Assembly: GCF_002246015.1 (NCBI RefSeq)
Contig: NZ_NOLJ01000004.1
Span: 269,010-333,009, forward strand
Direction of reading: 5' to 3'
Origin: Nostoc sp. 'Peltigera membranacea cyanobiont' 210A
GTDB taxonomy: Bacteria; Cyanobacteriota; Cyanobacteriia; Cyanobacteriales; Nostocaceae
Length of the DNA: 64,000 bases
The first letter of the stretch is position 1, and each line of letters opens with the position of its first letter. This document shows, piece by piece, positions 55,402-64,000 of the stretch. The notes beneath the pieces were generated by a model. It worked only from the letters and a program-made list of their open reading frames with translations. It did no database searches and had not been told where the DNA came from. The translations under genes and the position numbers were made by a program.

Positions 55402-56244
55402 CTACAAAAGCGAGTCCATCAAATTTATTACTTTAATCGCACCATCAGACAAAGTGTTTGTTGCTGTGTGGTTAACTTGATGTTCTAGTAATCCTTTAAG
55501 GGAAATTAACTTCAGGCTATTTTCGGCAAGAGTTTCGGCGATCGCATCTGCTGCGGGTAGATAGCCAATTGCTCCCAAGTCTGCTAACACTGCTCGACGC
55601 AATTGCAATTTTTCTCCTGCCAGAGCTTTTATTAACCGTTCTCCATAAACTGGTTCTTGGGTTAATTGATACATGGCTCGTGCGGCAGCATATTGCACTA
55701 ATTCTATTGGATGCTCTAAAAATGGTTTTACCAAAGGGACGCACTCAGTCGCCCTCAAGGCTCCCAAGGCTTCTAAAATGGCTTCGTAGGGTTGAGATAA
55801 ATCAGGCTGTGATATCAGCTGCTCTCCTTGCAAACCTACTTGTAATAACTCAATCAGGGCGGGAATGCAAACCGGATCGCCCAGCATTTCTAAGGATTGT
55901 GCCGCTGCTTCCCGGACATAAAAATCTGAGCAGTCTAAACACGCAATTAAAGGTGAGAGTGCTTGGCGATCGCCTAGTTTCCCTAAAGCCCTAGCTGCGT
56001 TCCGTCGTAGAGGATATCCGCCTTCTGGTGTTCTGTCGGCTTCATCCTCTAACGCTTTAATCAATCCTGTAACCGCAGCTGCTTCACAGATCCGAAACCT
56101 ACCCAACCACCAAGCAGCATAAAAGCGCAGACCTAAATCTGCACTTTCAAGATTAGCGATCGCCTGCTCTACAGTTAAAGATCCACCGTCGGCATTGTTA
56201 CCTGTCGGTGATAAATCTTCAATTTTCTCCGGACTGGGATTCAT
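55402..56244 (-). CDS. cpcE: Phycocyanin alpha-subunit lyase, CpcE subunit
   Basis: A 280-residue HEAT-repeat protein, near the family norm of about 276, from the ATG at 56244; an in-frame ATG at 56274 would add ten residues. The LTVEQAIANLESADLGLRFYAAWWLGRF start and repeated EEAxRALGKLGD units identify CpcE. It overlaps the end of cpcD by about 26 bp, implying translational coupling. Partner of CpcF in chromophore attachment to the alpha subunit. Confidence 0.93.
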   Translation of the reverse strand: MNPSPEKIEDLSPTGNNADGGSLTVEQAIANLESADLGLRFYAAWWLGRFRICEAAAVTGLIKALEDEADRTPEGGYPLRRNAARALGKLGDRQALSPLIACLDCSDFYVREAAAQSLEMLGDPVCIPALIELLQVGLQGEQLISQPDLSQPYEAILEALGALRATECVPLVKPFLEHPIELVQYAAARAMYQLTQEPVYGERLIKALAGEKLQLRRAVLADLGAIGYLPAADAIAETLAENSLKLISLKGLLEHQVNHTATNTLSDGAIKVINLMDSLL

Positions 56245-56482
56245 GGCTGTGTTCGCTATGTGTTGTCTCACCATTCAATGGCTGAATGCTGACTATTTTG
56301 CCACCCAAGCGAGTAATCCGCTGCATTTCCTGATTCATCCGGTTCTCAGGCACTGTGATAAACACACTGGCACTAGAACGAATGGGATAGCCGACTTTTT
56401 CTGTTTCTTCGCTTTGGCGCAGACCGACTACTTCATAGCGGAAGGAGCGGTTACTATTTCTACCATTAATTTGTCCAAGCAT
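56219..56482 (-). CDS. cpcD: Phycobilisome rod-capping linker CpcD
   Basis: An 87-residue small linker with the CpcD pattern: RSFRYEVVGLRQSEE, SSASVFITVPENRMNQEMQRI and GGKIVSIQPL. It caps the distal end of phycocyanin rods and limits their length. The gene follows the second rod linker by 82 bp and overlaps cpcE. Confidence 0.92.
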   Translation of the reverse strand: MLGQINGRNSNRSFRYEVVGLRQSEETEKVGYPIRSSASVFITVPENRMNQEMQRITRLGGKIVSIQPLNGETTHSEHSHESQSGEN

Positions 56483-56564
56483 AAATCAATTCCAAATTTA
56501 TAAATCGAAGTTCTCATTAGTCCTTGGTCTGAAACTAATGACCAATGACTAATGACCAATGACA

Positions 56565-57434
56565 CTAAAGTGGCTTCACACTAGCGATTTTACCACCTTG
56601 TTTTACCACTCTCTGGAAGTAAGCAGATAGTCCTTCATATGGTATAATCACAGCTTGATTGACCCGGCGTGTGCTAGGATACCCGGCTCCAAAAACGCCT
56701 GCCACTTCAATGCGGTAAAGTCTGCCTTCTTGGCCGAAAGTTCCTGCACCACCGAAAGTACTGTTGGGGGTAACGCCTTTTTCAGGAGCGACGTAGGAAA
56801 AGCCGGAAGGACCACCAGATGGAGGAACAACAACAGATGCACTGTTGCGACCTAGTTCACCGGCAAGGCGGGAGGAATTACCTCTAAGCTGAGAGGTATC
56901 GCTATTGGCATAGCCACGATAAAGTTGGAATATCCGGCTAAATCCGACAGTTTTCTGACCTGTTTGAGTTTTGAAACCGCGATAGAAAGGCACAATATTG
57001 TCACCAAAGCTACTTTGATACTCTGGCGAATCAATATAGGAATCAATGTCGGCTTCATATCCCTTGGTTTGATATAAGTCTAAGTGATAAATCACCTCAG
57101 ACTCATCATAGGGAGCACGACCCAACAAATGTTTATAGTTCAGTTCAATGACGCGAGTTTGAAAACTGTTGTAGAAAAACTTGGATTTGTACAGTTCTGA
57201 TTTGGCTACTTGACGCACAAATTCTTGTACTGTGCTTTTCCCATCGCGCAGAATAGATTCAGCACTTGTGAGACGCTCAGATTTCATTAAGTAATCGTTG
57301 CCCAACAGCTGACGATAGACGGCAGAAATTACCTGCTCTATGTCTTCTTTAGTTGCATTTGGGCGCAATTCTAGAGGAGCGTTATCACTAAAAGCTTCTG
57401 TTCCCAGACGGGACGCTGCTGTTGTAATAGCCAT
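56565..57434 (-). CDS. cpcC: Phycocyanin rod linker CpcC (second linker)
   Basis: A 289-residue rod linker of about 33 kDa. Residues 20-170 are the Pfam00427 linker domain ([55 protein letters not shown]), and 230-289 a CpcD-like domain ending [11 protein letters not shown]. It joins phycocyanin hexamers into rods. It closely follows a paralogous linker gene, so the operon makes two rod-linker types. Confidence 0.93.
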   Translation of the reverse strand: MAITTAASRLGTEAFSDNAPLELRPNATKEDIEQVISAVYRQLLGNDYLMKSERLTSAESILRDGKSTVQEFVRQVAKSELYKSKFFYNSFQTRVIELNYKHLLGRAPYDESEVIYHLDLYQTKGYEADIDSYIDSPEYQSSFGDNIVPFYRGFKTQTGQKTVGFSRIFQLYRGYANSDTSQLRGNSSRLAGELGRNSASVVVPPSGGPSGFSYVAPEKGVTPNSTFGGAGTFGQEGRLYRIEVAGVFGAGYPSTRRVNQAVIIPYEGLSAYFQRVVKQGGKIASVKPL

Positions 57435-57544
57435 TGGTAATTTTCCTTATGTAATTGGTAATTGGGAAAAGTTAGAAGTTAAGAGTAGGGGTAGAGTTAA
57501 GAATTCCAAACTCCTCATTCCTCACTTAATTCCCGATTTCCTAT

Positions 57545-58357
57545 TTATACAGATGTGATGCTAATAACCTTGCTGCCCTTACGATTAAGCTGCTGCAATT
57601 TACTAGACAGTTGCTCGTAGGGTACGAGCAATTCCGCAGTACCCCGTCGCACTACAGTTGAGTTTGGAGAAGCTGCTTGTAGTACCCTAATCCGGTATGT
57701 TTCTCCTCGACCACCTGTTGAGAGACCTGTTAAGGCTCCTGTAGAGACTGGGTAGATGGGTGAAGCGAGATTCTTAGCTATTTCCCAAGTTAGGCGTCCT
57801 TGTTTTTGCCCTTGAGCGCGATCGCTATTGGCATAACCCCGATACAGTTGGAACAGTCGGCTATAGCCAACGTTTTTCAGCCCTACTGGGCTATTAAAGC
57901 CACGATAGTATGGTACAATATTTTCGCCAAAGCTTTCTTGATATTCTTGCGAGTCAATGTATGAGTTAATCTCAGCTTCGTAACCTTGTGAGTTGTAAAG
58001 CTCAACGTGGTATGAAATCTCTGACTCATCTTCTGGGGCGCGACCCAATAAATGCTTATAATTCAACTCGATAAAGCGAATTTGCGAGTTTGAATAGAAA
58101 AACTTCTCCCGATAGAGTTCCGACTGAGCAATGGCTAGAACAAAACCCCTAACTGAAATCGCACCTTGCTGCAACAGTGATTCAGCACTGACAAGACGCT
58201 CTCCTTCCATTAGGTATTCATTACCCAAAACCTGACGGTAAGCTGCCCGGATGATCACTTGCACATCCGTTTCTGTTCTATCGAGACGTAGTTCTGCCAG
58301 TCCTGAGTTTTCAAAGGCTCCAATACCTAGCCTTGCTGCTTGCCCCAAAGCTGCCAT
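57545..58357 (-). CDS. Phycocyanin rod linker (first linker, CpcH/CpcC-type)
   Basis: A 270-residue rod linker paralogous to the next one: linker domain with [26 protein letters not shown] and [24 protein letters not shown], and a shorter CpcD-like end ([12 protein letters not shown]). Tandem linkers after cpcBA recall cpcH-cpcI of inducible phycocyanin operons in chromatically adapting strains, but that name would need phylogeny. It lies downstream of an attenuator-like hairpin. Confidence 0.9.
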   Translation of the reverse strand: MAALGQAARLGIGAFENSGLAELRLDRTETDVQVIIRAAYRQVLGNEYLMEGERLVSAESLLQQGAISVRGFVLAIAQSELYREKFFYSNSQIRFIELNYKHLLGRAPEDESEISYHVELYNSQGYEAEINSYIDSQEYQESFGENIVPYYRGFNSPVGLKNVGYSRLFQLYRGYANSDRAQGQKQGRLTWEIAKNLASPIYPVSTGALTGLSTGGRGETYRIRVLQAASPNSTVVRRGTAELLVPYEQLSSKLQQLNRKGSKVISITSV

Positions 58358-58446
58358 CTTTAAACCTCCTCAGTTTTTAATGGAAACCTGAAAATTTTTT
58401 AGAAAATTTTTTTCTAGTTTTTAAACAGTCTTTTGAAAATAAAACT

Positions 58447-58507
58447 GCCCAGAAAGGTAAACCAACTCCTAGCTATTTGCCAACAGAGCTTGTTTTCCTT
58501 TCCGGGC
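58447..58507 (-). terminator. Attenuator hairpin after cpcA
   Basis: GCCCGGAAAGG and CCTTTCTGGGC (minus strand) form an 11-bp stem with one mismatch, a 39-base loop and a following TTTTATTTTC. It separates cpcBA from the linker genes and would let most transcripts end after cpcA, giving subunits in excess over linkers, as reported for other cpc operons. Confidence 0.7.
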
Positions 58508-58520
58508 TAAATACACTCTA

Positions 58521-59009
58521 TTAGCTTAGAGCGTTAATTGCGTAGTCGATGTAGGAATTAGCTTCTACAGCAGGGTCGCCACTTAGACCGTGATTAGCCT
58601 TGATGTACTTGAGAGCTTCAACGTACCAGCTAGGAGATAGATCAAAGGTGCGGTTGATTTCAGCCAAGCCAGAAATCAAGAAGTCATCCAATGGTCCTGT
58701 ACCACCTACAACTAAGGAATAGGTAACAATCCGCAGGTAGTAGCCGATGTCACGCGCACACTTTTCTTTACCAGTGTTGGTAGAAGCAAAGTTAGGACCT
58801 TGTTGTTGAGTGGTGTAAGGGAACTTGTTGTATACAGCTTGAGCTGCGCCTTCTGTCAAACGTTGGGCATTGGCGCTCAAAGCTTTTGCTGCTTCTAAGC
58901 TAGCTGGAGCTTGACGGAAACGACCAAAAGCGGTTTGAATTTCGGTGCTGGAGAGAAAGCGACCTTGAGAATCTGCGGCTGCAACTGCTTCGGTAAGAGG
59001 TGTCTTCAT
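58521..59009 (-). CDS. cpcA: Phycocyanin alpha subunit
   Basis: A 162-residue phycobiliprotein. The single phycocyanobilin site is Cys84 in [17 protein letters not shown], which is the phycocyanin form; the phycoerythrocyanin alpha motif (KCVRDIDHYLR) is absent. The ends ([34 protein letters not shown]) are typical CpcA. It follows cpcB by 83 bp with GGGAG before its ATG. Confidence 0.95.
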   Translation of the reverse strand: MKTPLTEAVAAADSQGRFLSSTEIQTAFGRFRQAPASLEAAKALSANAQRLTEGAAQAVYNKFPYTTQQQGPNFASTNTGKEKCARDIGYYLRIVTYSLVVGGTGPLDDFLISGLAEINRTFDLSPSWYVEALKYIKANHGLSGDPAVEANSYIDYAINALS

Positions 59010-59092
59010 CGGTTTAGTATCTCCCTATTTACAATCTTGTTGAAATTTGTTTTGTCTAACTGACAGTTGTCAGTCAATAGTCTTGAGCGGGT

Positions 59093-59614
59093 TTAGCTTA
59101 CTGCTGCGGCTGCACGATCAAAGTAGCTAGCAACTTCAGATGATATAGCGCTGCAATCGCCTCTAGTGATACCATTGGTGTCGTTAACAAGAGCCAAAGC
59201 TGCGTCCTTCATTTTTTGTACGCCAACTGCTACAGAAGCACCAGGAGTTCCTAGAGCCAAGTAGGTTTCGCGCAGACCGTTCAAACAACGGTCATCTAAT
59301 ACACTTGCATCACCAGCAAAGATTGCATAGGTGACATAGCGTAAGATGATTTCCATGTCACGCAAGCAAGCAGCATTTCTACGGTTGGTGTAAGCATTAC
59401 CACCAGGAGCAATCAACTGAGGTTGTTCTGCGAACAGAGCGCGAGCTGCGTTGGCAACAATTGCTGAGGAGTTGCTGGTAATCCGGTTTACGGTATCTGC
59501 ACGCTTGTTGCCATCTTTAACTAGGGCAGCTAGAGCGTCCAACTGAGCAGCGCTGAGATATTCACCGCGGGCATCAGCTTGGGTGATTACTTTTGCAAAT
59601 GCATCTAAAACCAT
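59093..59614 (-). CDS. cpcB: Phycocyanin beta subunit
   Basis: A 173-residue phycobiliprotein with bilin sites Cys83 and Cys154 (Cys82 and Cys153 in standard numbering) and the methylatable Asn73 in GGNAYTNRR. The residue three before Cys83 is Asn, where phycocyanin beta subunits mostly have Met (RRMAACLRD). AGGAG lies ten bases before the ATG. First gene of the cpc operon; a 417-bp AT-rich upstream region contains no gene and presumably the promoter. Confidence 0.94.
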   Translation of the reverse strand: MVLDAFAKVITQADARGEYLSAAQLDALAALVKDGNKRADTVNRITSNSSAIVANAARALFAEQPQLIAPGGNAYTNRRNAACLRDMEIILRYVTYAIFAGDASVLDDRCLNGLRETYLALGTPGASVAVGVQKMKDAALALVNDTNGITRGDCSAISSEVASYFDRAAAAVS

Positions 59615-60031
59615 TGCCTTAAATCTCCTAATTTGCTTGCTTAAGAATAATTGGACTCAAAACTGAATGGTCCAGCTTTTTTGATGTCAGCACTGCCTGA
59701 CGAGTTACGAAAGGTTTAAAACAGACATCCACCGAAATAAGTTTACGATCTCCAGGCTTTCAGATTAAAACTTTTGTTAAAAAACTTCAAACTTCTATGA
59801 ACGACTGGAAAACCTGATTAAGATGTTGTTTTTTACTTCCAAGTTCTCTTTATACAATGCTGCCGCATCATAATTTATTACAAATTATTATTATGTTTGT
59901 GAAAAATAGTTACATAACTTCATATTTTTGTCTCTGTTTAGTTTATGAGCCGAGCGCTGCTCTCGTGGGAGGACAATAGGTATCGCAGTTACTGTCACTT
60001 TGTAGTTATGTCTTATATGTCTTATGTAGAA
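59615..60031. promoter_or_regulatory. Upstream region of the cpc operon
   Basis: 417 bp without a gene between cpcB and an alpha/beta hydrolase gene transcribed the same way. It holds AT-rich stretches such as a TATAAAG near 59850 on the minus strand, but no -35/-10 pair I can defend. The strong operon promoter is presumably here; the exact position is not determined. Confidence 0.4.
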
Positions 60032-60847
60032 TTACTCGAATTTATTTTGGAGAAAGGTAATAACGCGCTTGAATGCTTGGGGGTCTTGGTAGAGAAAGCC
60101 ATGACCGCCCTTAAAGAACTCTAAATACGAACCTGGTATCTGTTTGTGCATTGCCTCAAGATTGGCAGGAGGAGATATGCCATCGTGATGACCGCCGCAG
60201 ATATAGACAGGAATATACAGTTGAGAAAGTCGATTATATGTATCGTGAGCAGCACGAGCCTCAAGCTGGCGACGACGCCCAACTTCACGACTTGGTTCGT
60301 CTATACCCGCTTGAGAAACTGCTAGTGTCAGCTTCACTAATTCCTGAAATTGTGTAGTTCGGCTAGAGAGCCAAGCTTCCTCTTGCCAACGAGTATCAGC
60401 AATTGTGATTTGCCGATGAGCTAGTTCTTCAGCAGCAAGGTTCGCGAGTTCATGTAGTGGATATGACGATCCACCAGCACCGCCACTACTAGTACAGGCC
60501 AAAACAAGACGTTTAACGCGGTGCGGATAGCGCAGTGCCAACTCTTGGGCTACCATACCCCCAAAGGAAATTCCGATGACATGAGCGTTCTCCCACCCGA
60601 CTGCATTTAACAAAGAGTCTGCATCAGCGGCGTAATCTGCTATGGTGTAAGGAATATCAGGTTTTGAGGTTTGACCCAGACCGCGCTGATCGTAGCCTAG
60701 TATTTGAAATTGTGGGGCTAGCGGTGAGTCAAAAATAGTCGGCGATCGCTGCAAATCTCCTCCAGTAACACTGATACTAAGTAGGCGTTGACCAGTGCCA
60801 CGAATCTCATAATACATTTGCAGGTCACGAAGAGATACAAATGGCAT
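60032..60847 (-). CDS. Alpha/beta hydrolase
   Basis: A 271-residue hydrolase with an intact classical triad: nucleophile in HVIGISFGGMVAQ, acid in CGGHHDGISP, and His in FKGGHGFLYQDP. DQRGLGQTSKP is the conserved loop after strand 4. It resembles 3-oxoadipate enol-lactonase-like and haloperoxidase-like family members, but the substrate is unknown. It is not in an evident operon. Confidence 0.85.
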   Translation of the reverse strand: MPFVSLRDLQMYYEIRGTGQRLLSISVTGGDLQRSPTIFDSPLAPQFQILGYDQRGLGQTSKPDIPYTIADYAADADSLLNAVGWENAHVIGISFGGMVAQELALRYPHRVKRLVLACTSSGGAGGSSYPLHELANLAAEELAHRQITIADTRWQEEAWLSSRTTQFQELVKLTLAVSQAGIDEPSREVGRRRQLEARAAHDTYNRLSQLYIPVYICGGHHDGISPPANLEAMHKQIPGSYLEFFKGGHGFLYQDPQAFKRVITFLQNKFE

Positions 60848-60936
60848 GAGTATTTTCCCTGATGAATTTCGTAGAAGTTTATCCCAATATCTCTAAAAAA
60901 GCATCCTCTTTTTATTCTCACTGGATGTTGTTGCAT

Positions 60937-61023
60937 TGAGGGGCTGCTAGATCCCCTACTTCTTAAACAAGTCGGGGATCTGAACACCACTAACCTCTCA
61001 AAACTTTTGGGACAGACTACTAG
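60937..61023. mobile_element. MITE-like element, CTAG-flanked type, copy 2
   Basis: Same sequence as the element at 8937-9046 from the GGGGCTGC..GATCCCC hairpin to the right end TGGGACAGACTACTAG, but the left terminus is missing and the left hairpin arm is degenerate (CCCCTACTTCTTAAACAAG). The right end overlaps the hpnH stop codon TAG. It may act as the hpnH terminator. Confidence 0.65.
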
Positions 61024-62039
61024 TTCCTACCAAACACACTGCCAAGGGCACGCGCCATATTTTGCGGCTGCATTGCATCCATTGCGGCGGTTGGTTCGTA
61101 GCCACAATGAACCATACAATCAGCACACTTAGGATTACCACTCTTCTGGCCGTATTGACTCCAGTCAGTTTGTGCGAGTAATTCCTTAAAGGTAGAGTAA
61201 TAGCCTTCGTTCAGCAGATAGCAAGGTTTTTGCCAACCGAGAACGCTATAACTAGGGCTACCCCAAGGTGTGCATTCGTAGTCCTTCTCACCCGTGAGAA
61301 AATCTAGGAATAAGGGATTGTGATTAAAATTCCAGTTTTTTTCACCACTTTTGTATGGAGCTAGAATTTCTCGGAAGAGGGCGCGGGTTTGTTCGCGATG
61401 GAGAAAATGATCTTGATCTGGTGCCCACTCGTAACTGTAGCCGGGAGAAATCATCATCCCGTCAGTATTTAGTGTTTCCAGAAAGTTGAAGAACTCTTGC
61501 ATATCTTTAGGTTCAGTACCTTCAAAGATAGTGGTGTTAGTGGTGACACGAAAGCCTTTAGCTTTAGCGGCGCGAATGGCTTTGACAGCAATATCAAAAA
61601 CACCTTTACGATCTACGCATTGATCGTGTAATTCCCGCATTCCATCTAAATGCACGCTGAAAGTTAGATAAGGGGAAGGTTGAAACTTATCCAGGCTCTT
61701 TTCTAACAACAAACCATTGGTACACAAGTAAATATATTTCTTGCGCTCAATTAATCCCTGGACAATCTCATCAATCTGGGGGTGTAGAAGAGGTTCTCCC
61801 CCAGGAATGGAGACAACTGGTGCGCCGCACTCTTCCACAGCGGCAAAACACTGTTCTGGGGTGAGATTTTGCTTTAATATTTCCTTTGGATGTTGGATTT
61901 TACCACAACCAGTACAAGCGAGATTACACCGAAAAAGAGGTTCCAACATCAACACTAAGGGGAAGCGTTTGCGTCCTTTCAAACGCTGAGTAACAAGATA
62001 CTTCCCAATATCCATAGCTTGTTGTAGATTAACTGCCAT
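61020..62039 (-). CDS. hpnH: Adenosyl-hopene transferase HpnH (radical SAM)
   Basis: A 339-residue radical SAM enzyme joining adenosine to diploptene in extended hopanoid synthesis. The 4Fe-4S ligands are Cys38-x3-Cys42-x2-Cys45 in [10 protein letters not shown], followed by [12 protein letters not shown], and the C-terminal cysteines in [16 protein letters not shown] typical of HpnH. It is downstream of hpnA on the same strand. Confidence 0.93.
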   Translation of the reverse strand: MAVNLQQAMDIGKYLVTQRLKGRKRFPLVLMLEPLFRCNLACTGCGKIQHPKEILKQNLTPEQCFAAVEECGAPVVSIPGGEPLLHPQIDEIVQGLIERKKYIYLCTNGLLLEKSLDKFQPSPYLTFSVHLDGMRELHDQCVDRKGVFDIAVKAIRAAKAKGFRVTTNTTIFEGTEPKDMQEFFNFLETLNTDGMMISPGYSYEWAPDQDHFLHREQTRALFREILAPYKSGEKNWNFNHNPLFLDFLTGEKDYECTPWGSPSYSVLGWQKPCYLLNEGYYSTFKELLAQTDWSQYGQKSGNPKCADCMVHCGYEPTAAMDAMQPQNMARALGSVFGRN

Positions 62040-62098
62040 TGTTGCGATCGCTCCTCTTTTAAAGATAAATGCACCACTTTCTCAACCCCAAGATTTAT

Positions 62099-63127
62099 CT
62101 ATGGGGTCTTAAATTTTGAATTTTGAATTTTGAATTTCCCAGAGGGGTTGACATATCCCTGAGCAACAAACCAATCCACAGCATCTTTGAGTGCGGCGTT
62201 CAGAGAAGATTGGGGTAGACCCAATTCTTGTACAGCCTTTGAAGCATTGTAATACATCGGTTGTTTCGCCATCCGAACGCCATCCAATGGCACTGAGGGC
62301 GATTTTCCTAATGGTGCGAGAATCTTTTCATCAACCCAGGCAACACTCAGGGGCAACCAAGCGGGTACAGTTTGTTGAGGTGCGCTAAGACCTGTGATAT
62401 CGGCAAGTTGTTCGAGTAGTTGCTTGAGACTAAGGTTTTGATGACCTAAGATATAGCGATCGCCAGATTTACCCCGTTGCAAAGCCAGTAAATGCCCCCA
62501 TGCCACATCCCGCACGTCGATAAAATTTAGACCAGTATTCAAGTAAAAGGGCATTTGCCGTCGCAAAAACCGCAAGATTATATCACCCGTCGGGGTAGGT
62601 TTGATATCCAACGAGCCAATGGGGCTGCTGGGATTGACAATAACTACCTCCTGACCTGTAGCAACGGCTTGCATAGCTTCTTGTTCAGCCAGAAACTTAG
62701 ACTTTTTGTAGTCACCCACCAACTTTTCTAAGGGACTCTGATGTGTTTCATCCACAACTTCTCCTGACGATCCTACCCCAATCGCTGCCACTGAACTCGT
62801 GTAGACGGTGCGCTCAATGTTAGCTTTGCGAGCTGCTGCCAACACATTGCGCGTACCCAGGACATTGTGACGGTGCAGTAATTCCCGGTCTGTTTGCCAG
62901 AGGGAATAATGGGCTGCCACATGAAATAGGTATTGACAACCAAGCATCTGTTGCCAGAGATTTGGATCGTTCAAATCGCCTTTGACAATTTCCACATCCA
63001 GACCGCGTAGATTCTCCAAATTGCTGGTTGAGCGTACCAGCGCTTTGACTGTGTAACCCTCTTGCTGCAACAACCGTACCAAGTGGGCACCAATAAAGCC
63101 CGTACCCCCCGTGACAAAAACCTGCAT
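62099..63127 (-). CDS. hpnA: Hopanoid-associated sugar epimerase HpnA
   Basis: A 342-residue extended short-chain dehydrogenase. The NAD(P) motif is TGGTGFIGAHLVRLL; the catalytic Ser/Tyr/Lys are in SSVAAIG and GDYKKSKFLAE. HpnA is found in hopanoid clusters and is thought to act on the sugar or ribose side chain. Its start overlaps the stop of the upstream RND gene by one base (TAATG), so the three genes are likely one operon with hpnH 59 bp downstream. Confidence 0.9.
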   Translation of the reverse strand: MQVFVTGGTGFIGAHLVRLLQQEGYTVKALVRSTSNLENLRGLDVEIVKGDLNDPNLWQQMLGCQYLFHVAAHYSLWQTDRELLHRHNVLGTRNVLAAARKANIERTVYTSSVAAIGVGSSGEVVDETHQSPLEKLVGDYKKSKFLAEQEAMQAVATGQEVVIVNPSSPIGSLDIKPTPTGDIILRFLRRQMPFYLNTGLNFIDVRDVAWGHLLALQRGKSGDRYILGHQNLSLKQLLEQLADITGLSAPQQTVPAWLPLSVAWVDEKILAPLGKSPSVPLDGVRMAKQPMYYNASKAVQELGLPQSSLNAALKDAVDWFVAQGYVNPSGKFKIQNSKFKTP

Positions 63128-64000
63128 TAAGTTGCCCCCCTCTTCTTAAATCGAGGAAACCAATCATCCAAAATGGTGTAGACTACTGGCACAACAATCA
63201 AACTGAGAATAGTTGAAGTTACCAGTCCACCTGCGATCGCTACAGCCATAGGCGATCGCAATTCCGAACCAGCACCCAAACCTAATGCGATCGGTAACAT
63301 CCCTAAAATAGTGGAGGCCGTGGTCATCATAATTGGTCTGAGGCGCACTAGTCCGGTATTGAGGATCGCCTCGGTACGGTCTAAGCCAGCATTGCGTAAC
63401 TGGTTGATATAATCTACAAGCAAAATGGCATTTTTATTTGCTAGCCCTAGCAAAAAGACGAAACCGATCAATGAGATCATACCAAAATCGCTCTTAGTAA
63501 TCAGTAGCGCCAACATCGCTCCCACTAGTGCTAAAGGTAAAGATACACCAATCACCAGAGGGTCTACCCAACTTTTGAATAGTAAAATTAGTACTATGAC
63601 AATGCATAAGGCAGATAAAGCCAGAGTAGTGCCGAAACTGCTAAACACTTCACCTTGACGGGCAGAGTCTCCCCCTAAATTTAAAGAAACATTAGAGGGT
63701 AACACCGCGTTTGCTTCAGCTACCACTTTGTCAGTGGCATCACCCAAAGACAGATTTTTGCCAAGATTAGCACTGATGTAGGCCACCCGCTGATTGTTCA
63801 GACGCTCGATCTGAAAAACCGTCCCCTGTGGATTCGTTTCACCTGTAACTGTAACATCAGCGAATCCCGGTAGCCTTTGAATCCTTTCTTTAATGGCTTT
63901 GACTGCTTTGCTCAAAGCTTGGAGATTATCACCTTGTAATGCTATCTGGAGGGGTTTTTGACCGCCAGAATCGACAAATTGAATATCTTCAACACTAGTA
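63127..64000 (-). CDS. RND efflux transporter (AcrB/HAE1-type), C-terminal part
   Basis: The C-terminal 290 residues of an AcrB-like RND pump; the frame is open through the right edge, so the 5' part lies outside the window. Visible are the periplasmic docking end and the second half of the membrane domain: LLFKSWVDPLVIGVSLPLALVGAMLALLI, GLANKNAILLVDYINQLR, and RLRPIMMTTASTILGMLPIALGLGAG, a typical RND signature. Its stop overlaps the hpnA start. Substrate unknown; a link to hopanoid transport is conceivable but not shown. Confidence 0.88.
   Translation of the reverse strand, partial: TSVEDIQFVDSGGQKPLQIALQGDNLQALSKAVKAIKERIQRLPGFADVTVTGETNPQGTVFQIERLNNQRVAYISANLGKNLSLGDATDKVVAEANAVLPSNVSLNLGGDSARQGEVFSSFGTTLALSALCIVIVLILLFKSWVDPLVIGVSLPLALVGAMLALLITKSDFGMISLIGFVFLLGLANKNAILLVDYINQLRNAGLDRTEAILNTGLVRLRPIMMTTASTILGMLPIALGLGAGSELRSPMAVAIAGGLVTSTILSLIVVPVVYTILDDWFPRFKKRGAT

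Noticed and set aside
58521..59614. Phycoerythrocyanin (pecBA) instead of phycocyanin
   Set aside because: CpcA has [10 protein letters not shown] rather than the PecA CVRDIDHYLR, and the lyases downstream are CpcE/CpcF, with no PecE/PecF.

Overview
The window is chromosomal DNA of a filamentous, probably heterocyst-forming cyanobacterium (Nostocales; Nostoc-like). The signs are a phycocyanin operon (cpcBA, two rod linkers, cpcD, cpcEF), a photosystem II small subunit (psb30), nucA/nuiA of the Anabaena type, hopanoid genes, many HIP1 GCGATCGC octamers, and the short tandem and inverted repeats typical of Nostocales. No rRNA, tRNA or CRISPR array was seen.

Layout. 0-9 kb: a TetR repressor divergent from a DHA2 multidrug exporter around a perfect inverted repeat, a 34-residue membrane protein with its own terminator, cysH, sbcD, and a large STAND ATPase with 14 WD40 repeats. 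9-27 kb: the standout region. About fifteen genes on the minus strand encode GSAM (hemL), GluTR (hemA), PBG synthase (hemB), PBG deaminase (hemC), Uro'gen decarboxylase (hemE) and two HemF paralogues. They are interleaved with a SOUL protein, a DevBCA-type exporter, an alpha/beta hydrolase, a Rieske oxygenase, a cytokinin-dehydrogenase-like FAD oxidase and an ATC-hydrolase-like protein. Cyanobacterial hem genes are normally dispersed, so this looks like a dedicated gene cluster for a specialised tetrapyrrole; the closest known concept is the tolyporphin cluster of filamentous cyanobacteria. 27-32 kb: an accessory stretch with an ISAzo13-type transposase remnant, a small operon behind a Fur-box-like palindrome (tandem ribbon-helix-helix protein, haem-oxygenase-like di-iron enzyme, unknown protein), and the NucA nuclease with its inhibitor NuiA.

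32-45 kb: a sulfate-type binding protein followed by pstS-pstC-pstA-pstB, a UPF0175/DUF3368 toxin-antitoxin pair, recJ carrying an in-frame repeat insertion, psb30, a cysteine-cluster protein, two half-size GDT1/UPF0016 manganese exporter subunits and a BtuF-like protein. 45-54 kb: a hybrid histidine kinase, a GNAT acetyltransferase, putA, an FHA-Ser/Thr kinase, an HD phosphohydrolase and a NERD protein. 54-60 kb: the phycocyanin operon. 60-64 kb: an alpha/beta hydrolase, hpnH, hpnA and the 3' part of an RND transporter that runs off the window.

The tetrapyrrole genes appear to work as a module: HemA and HemL supply ALA, HemB, HemC and HemE build and decarboxylate the macrocycle, HemF1/HemF2 and the Rieske/FAD enzymes modify its edge, and DevBCA exports a product. 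hemD, a protoporphyrinogen oxidase and a chelatase are absent and would have to come from housekeeping genes. Several MITE-like elements punctuate the region, and three of them end at or within a few bases of a stop codon.
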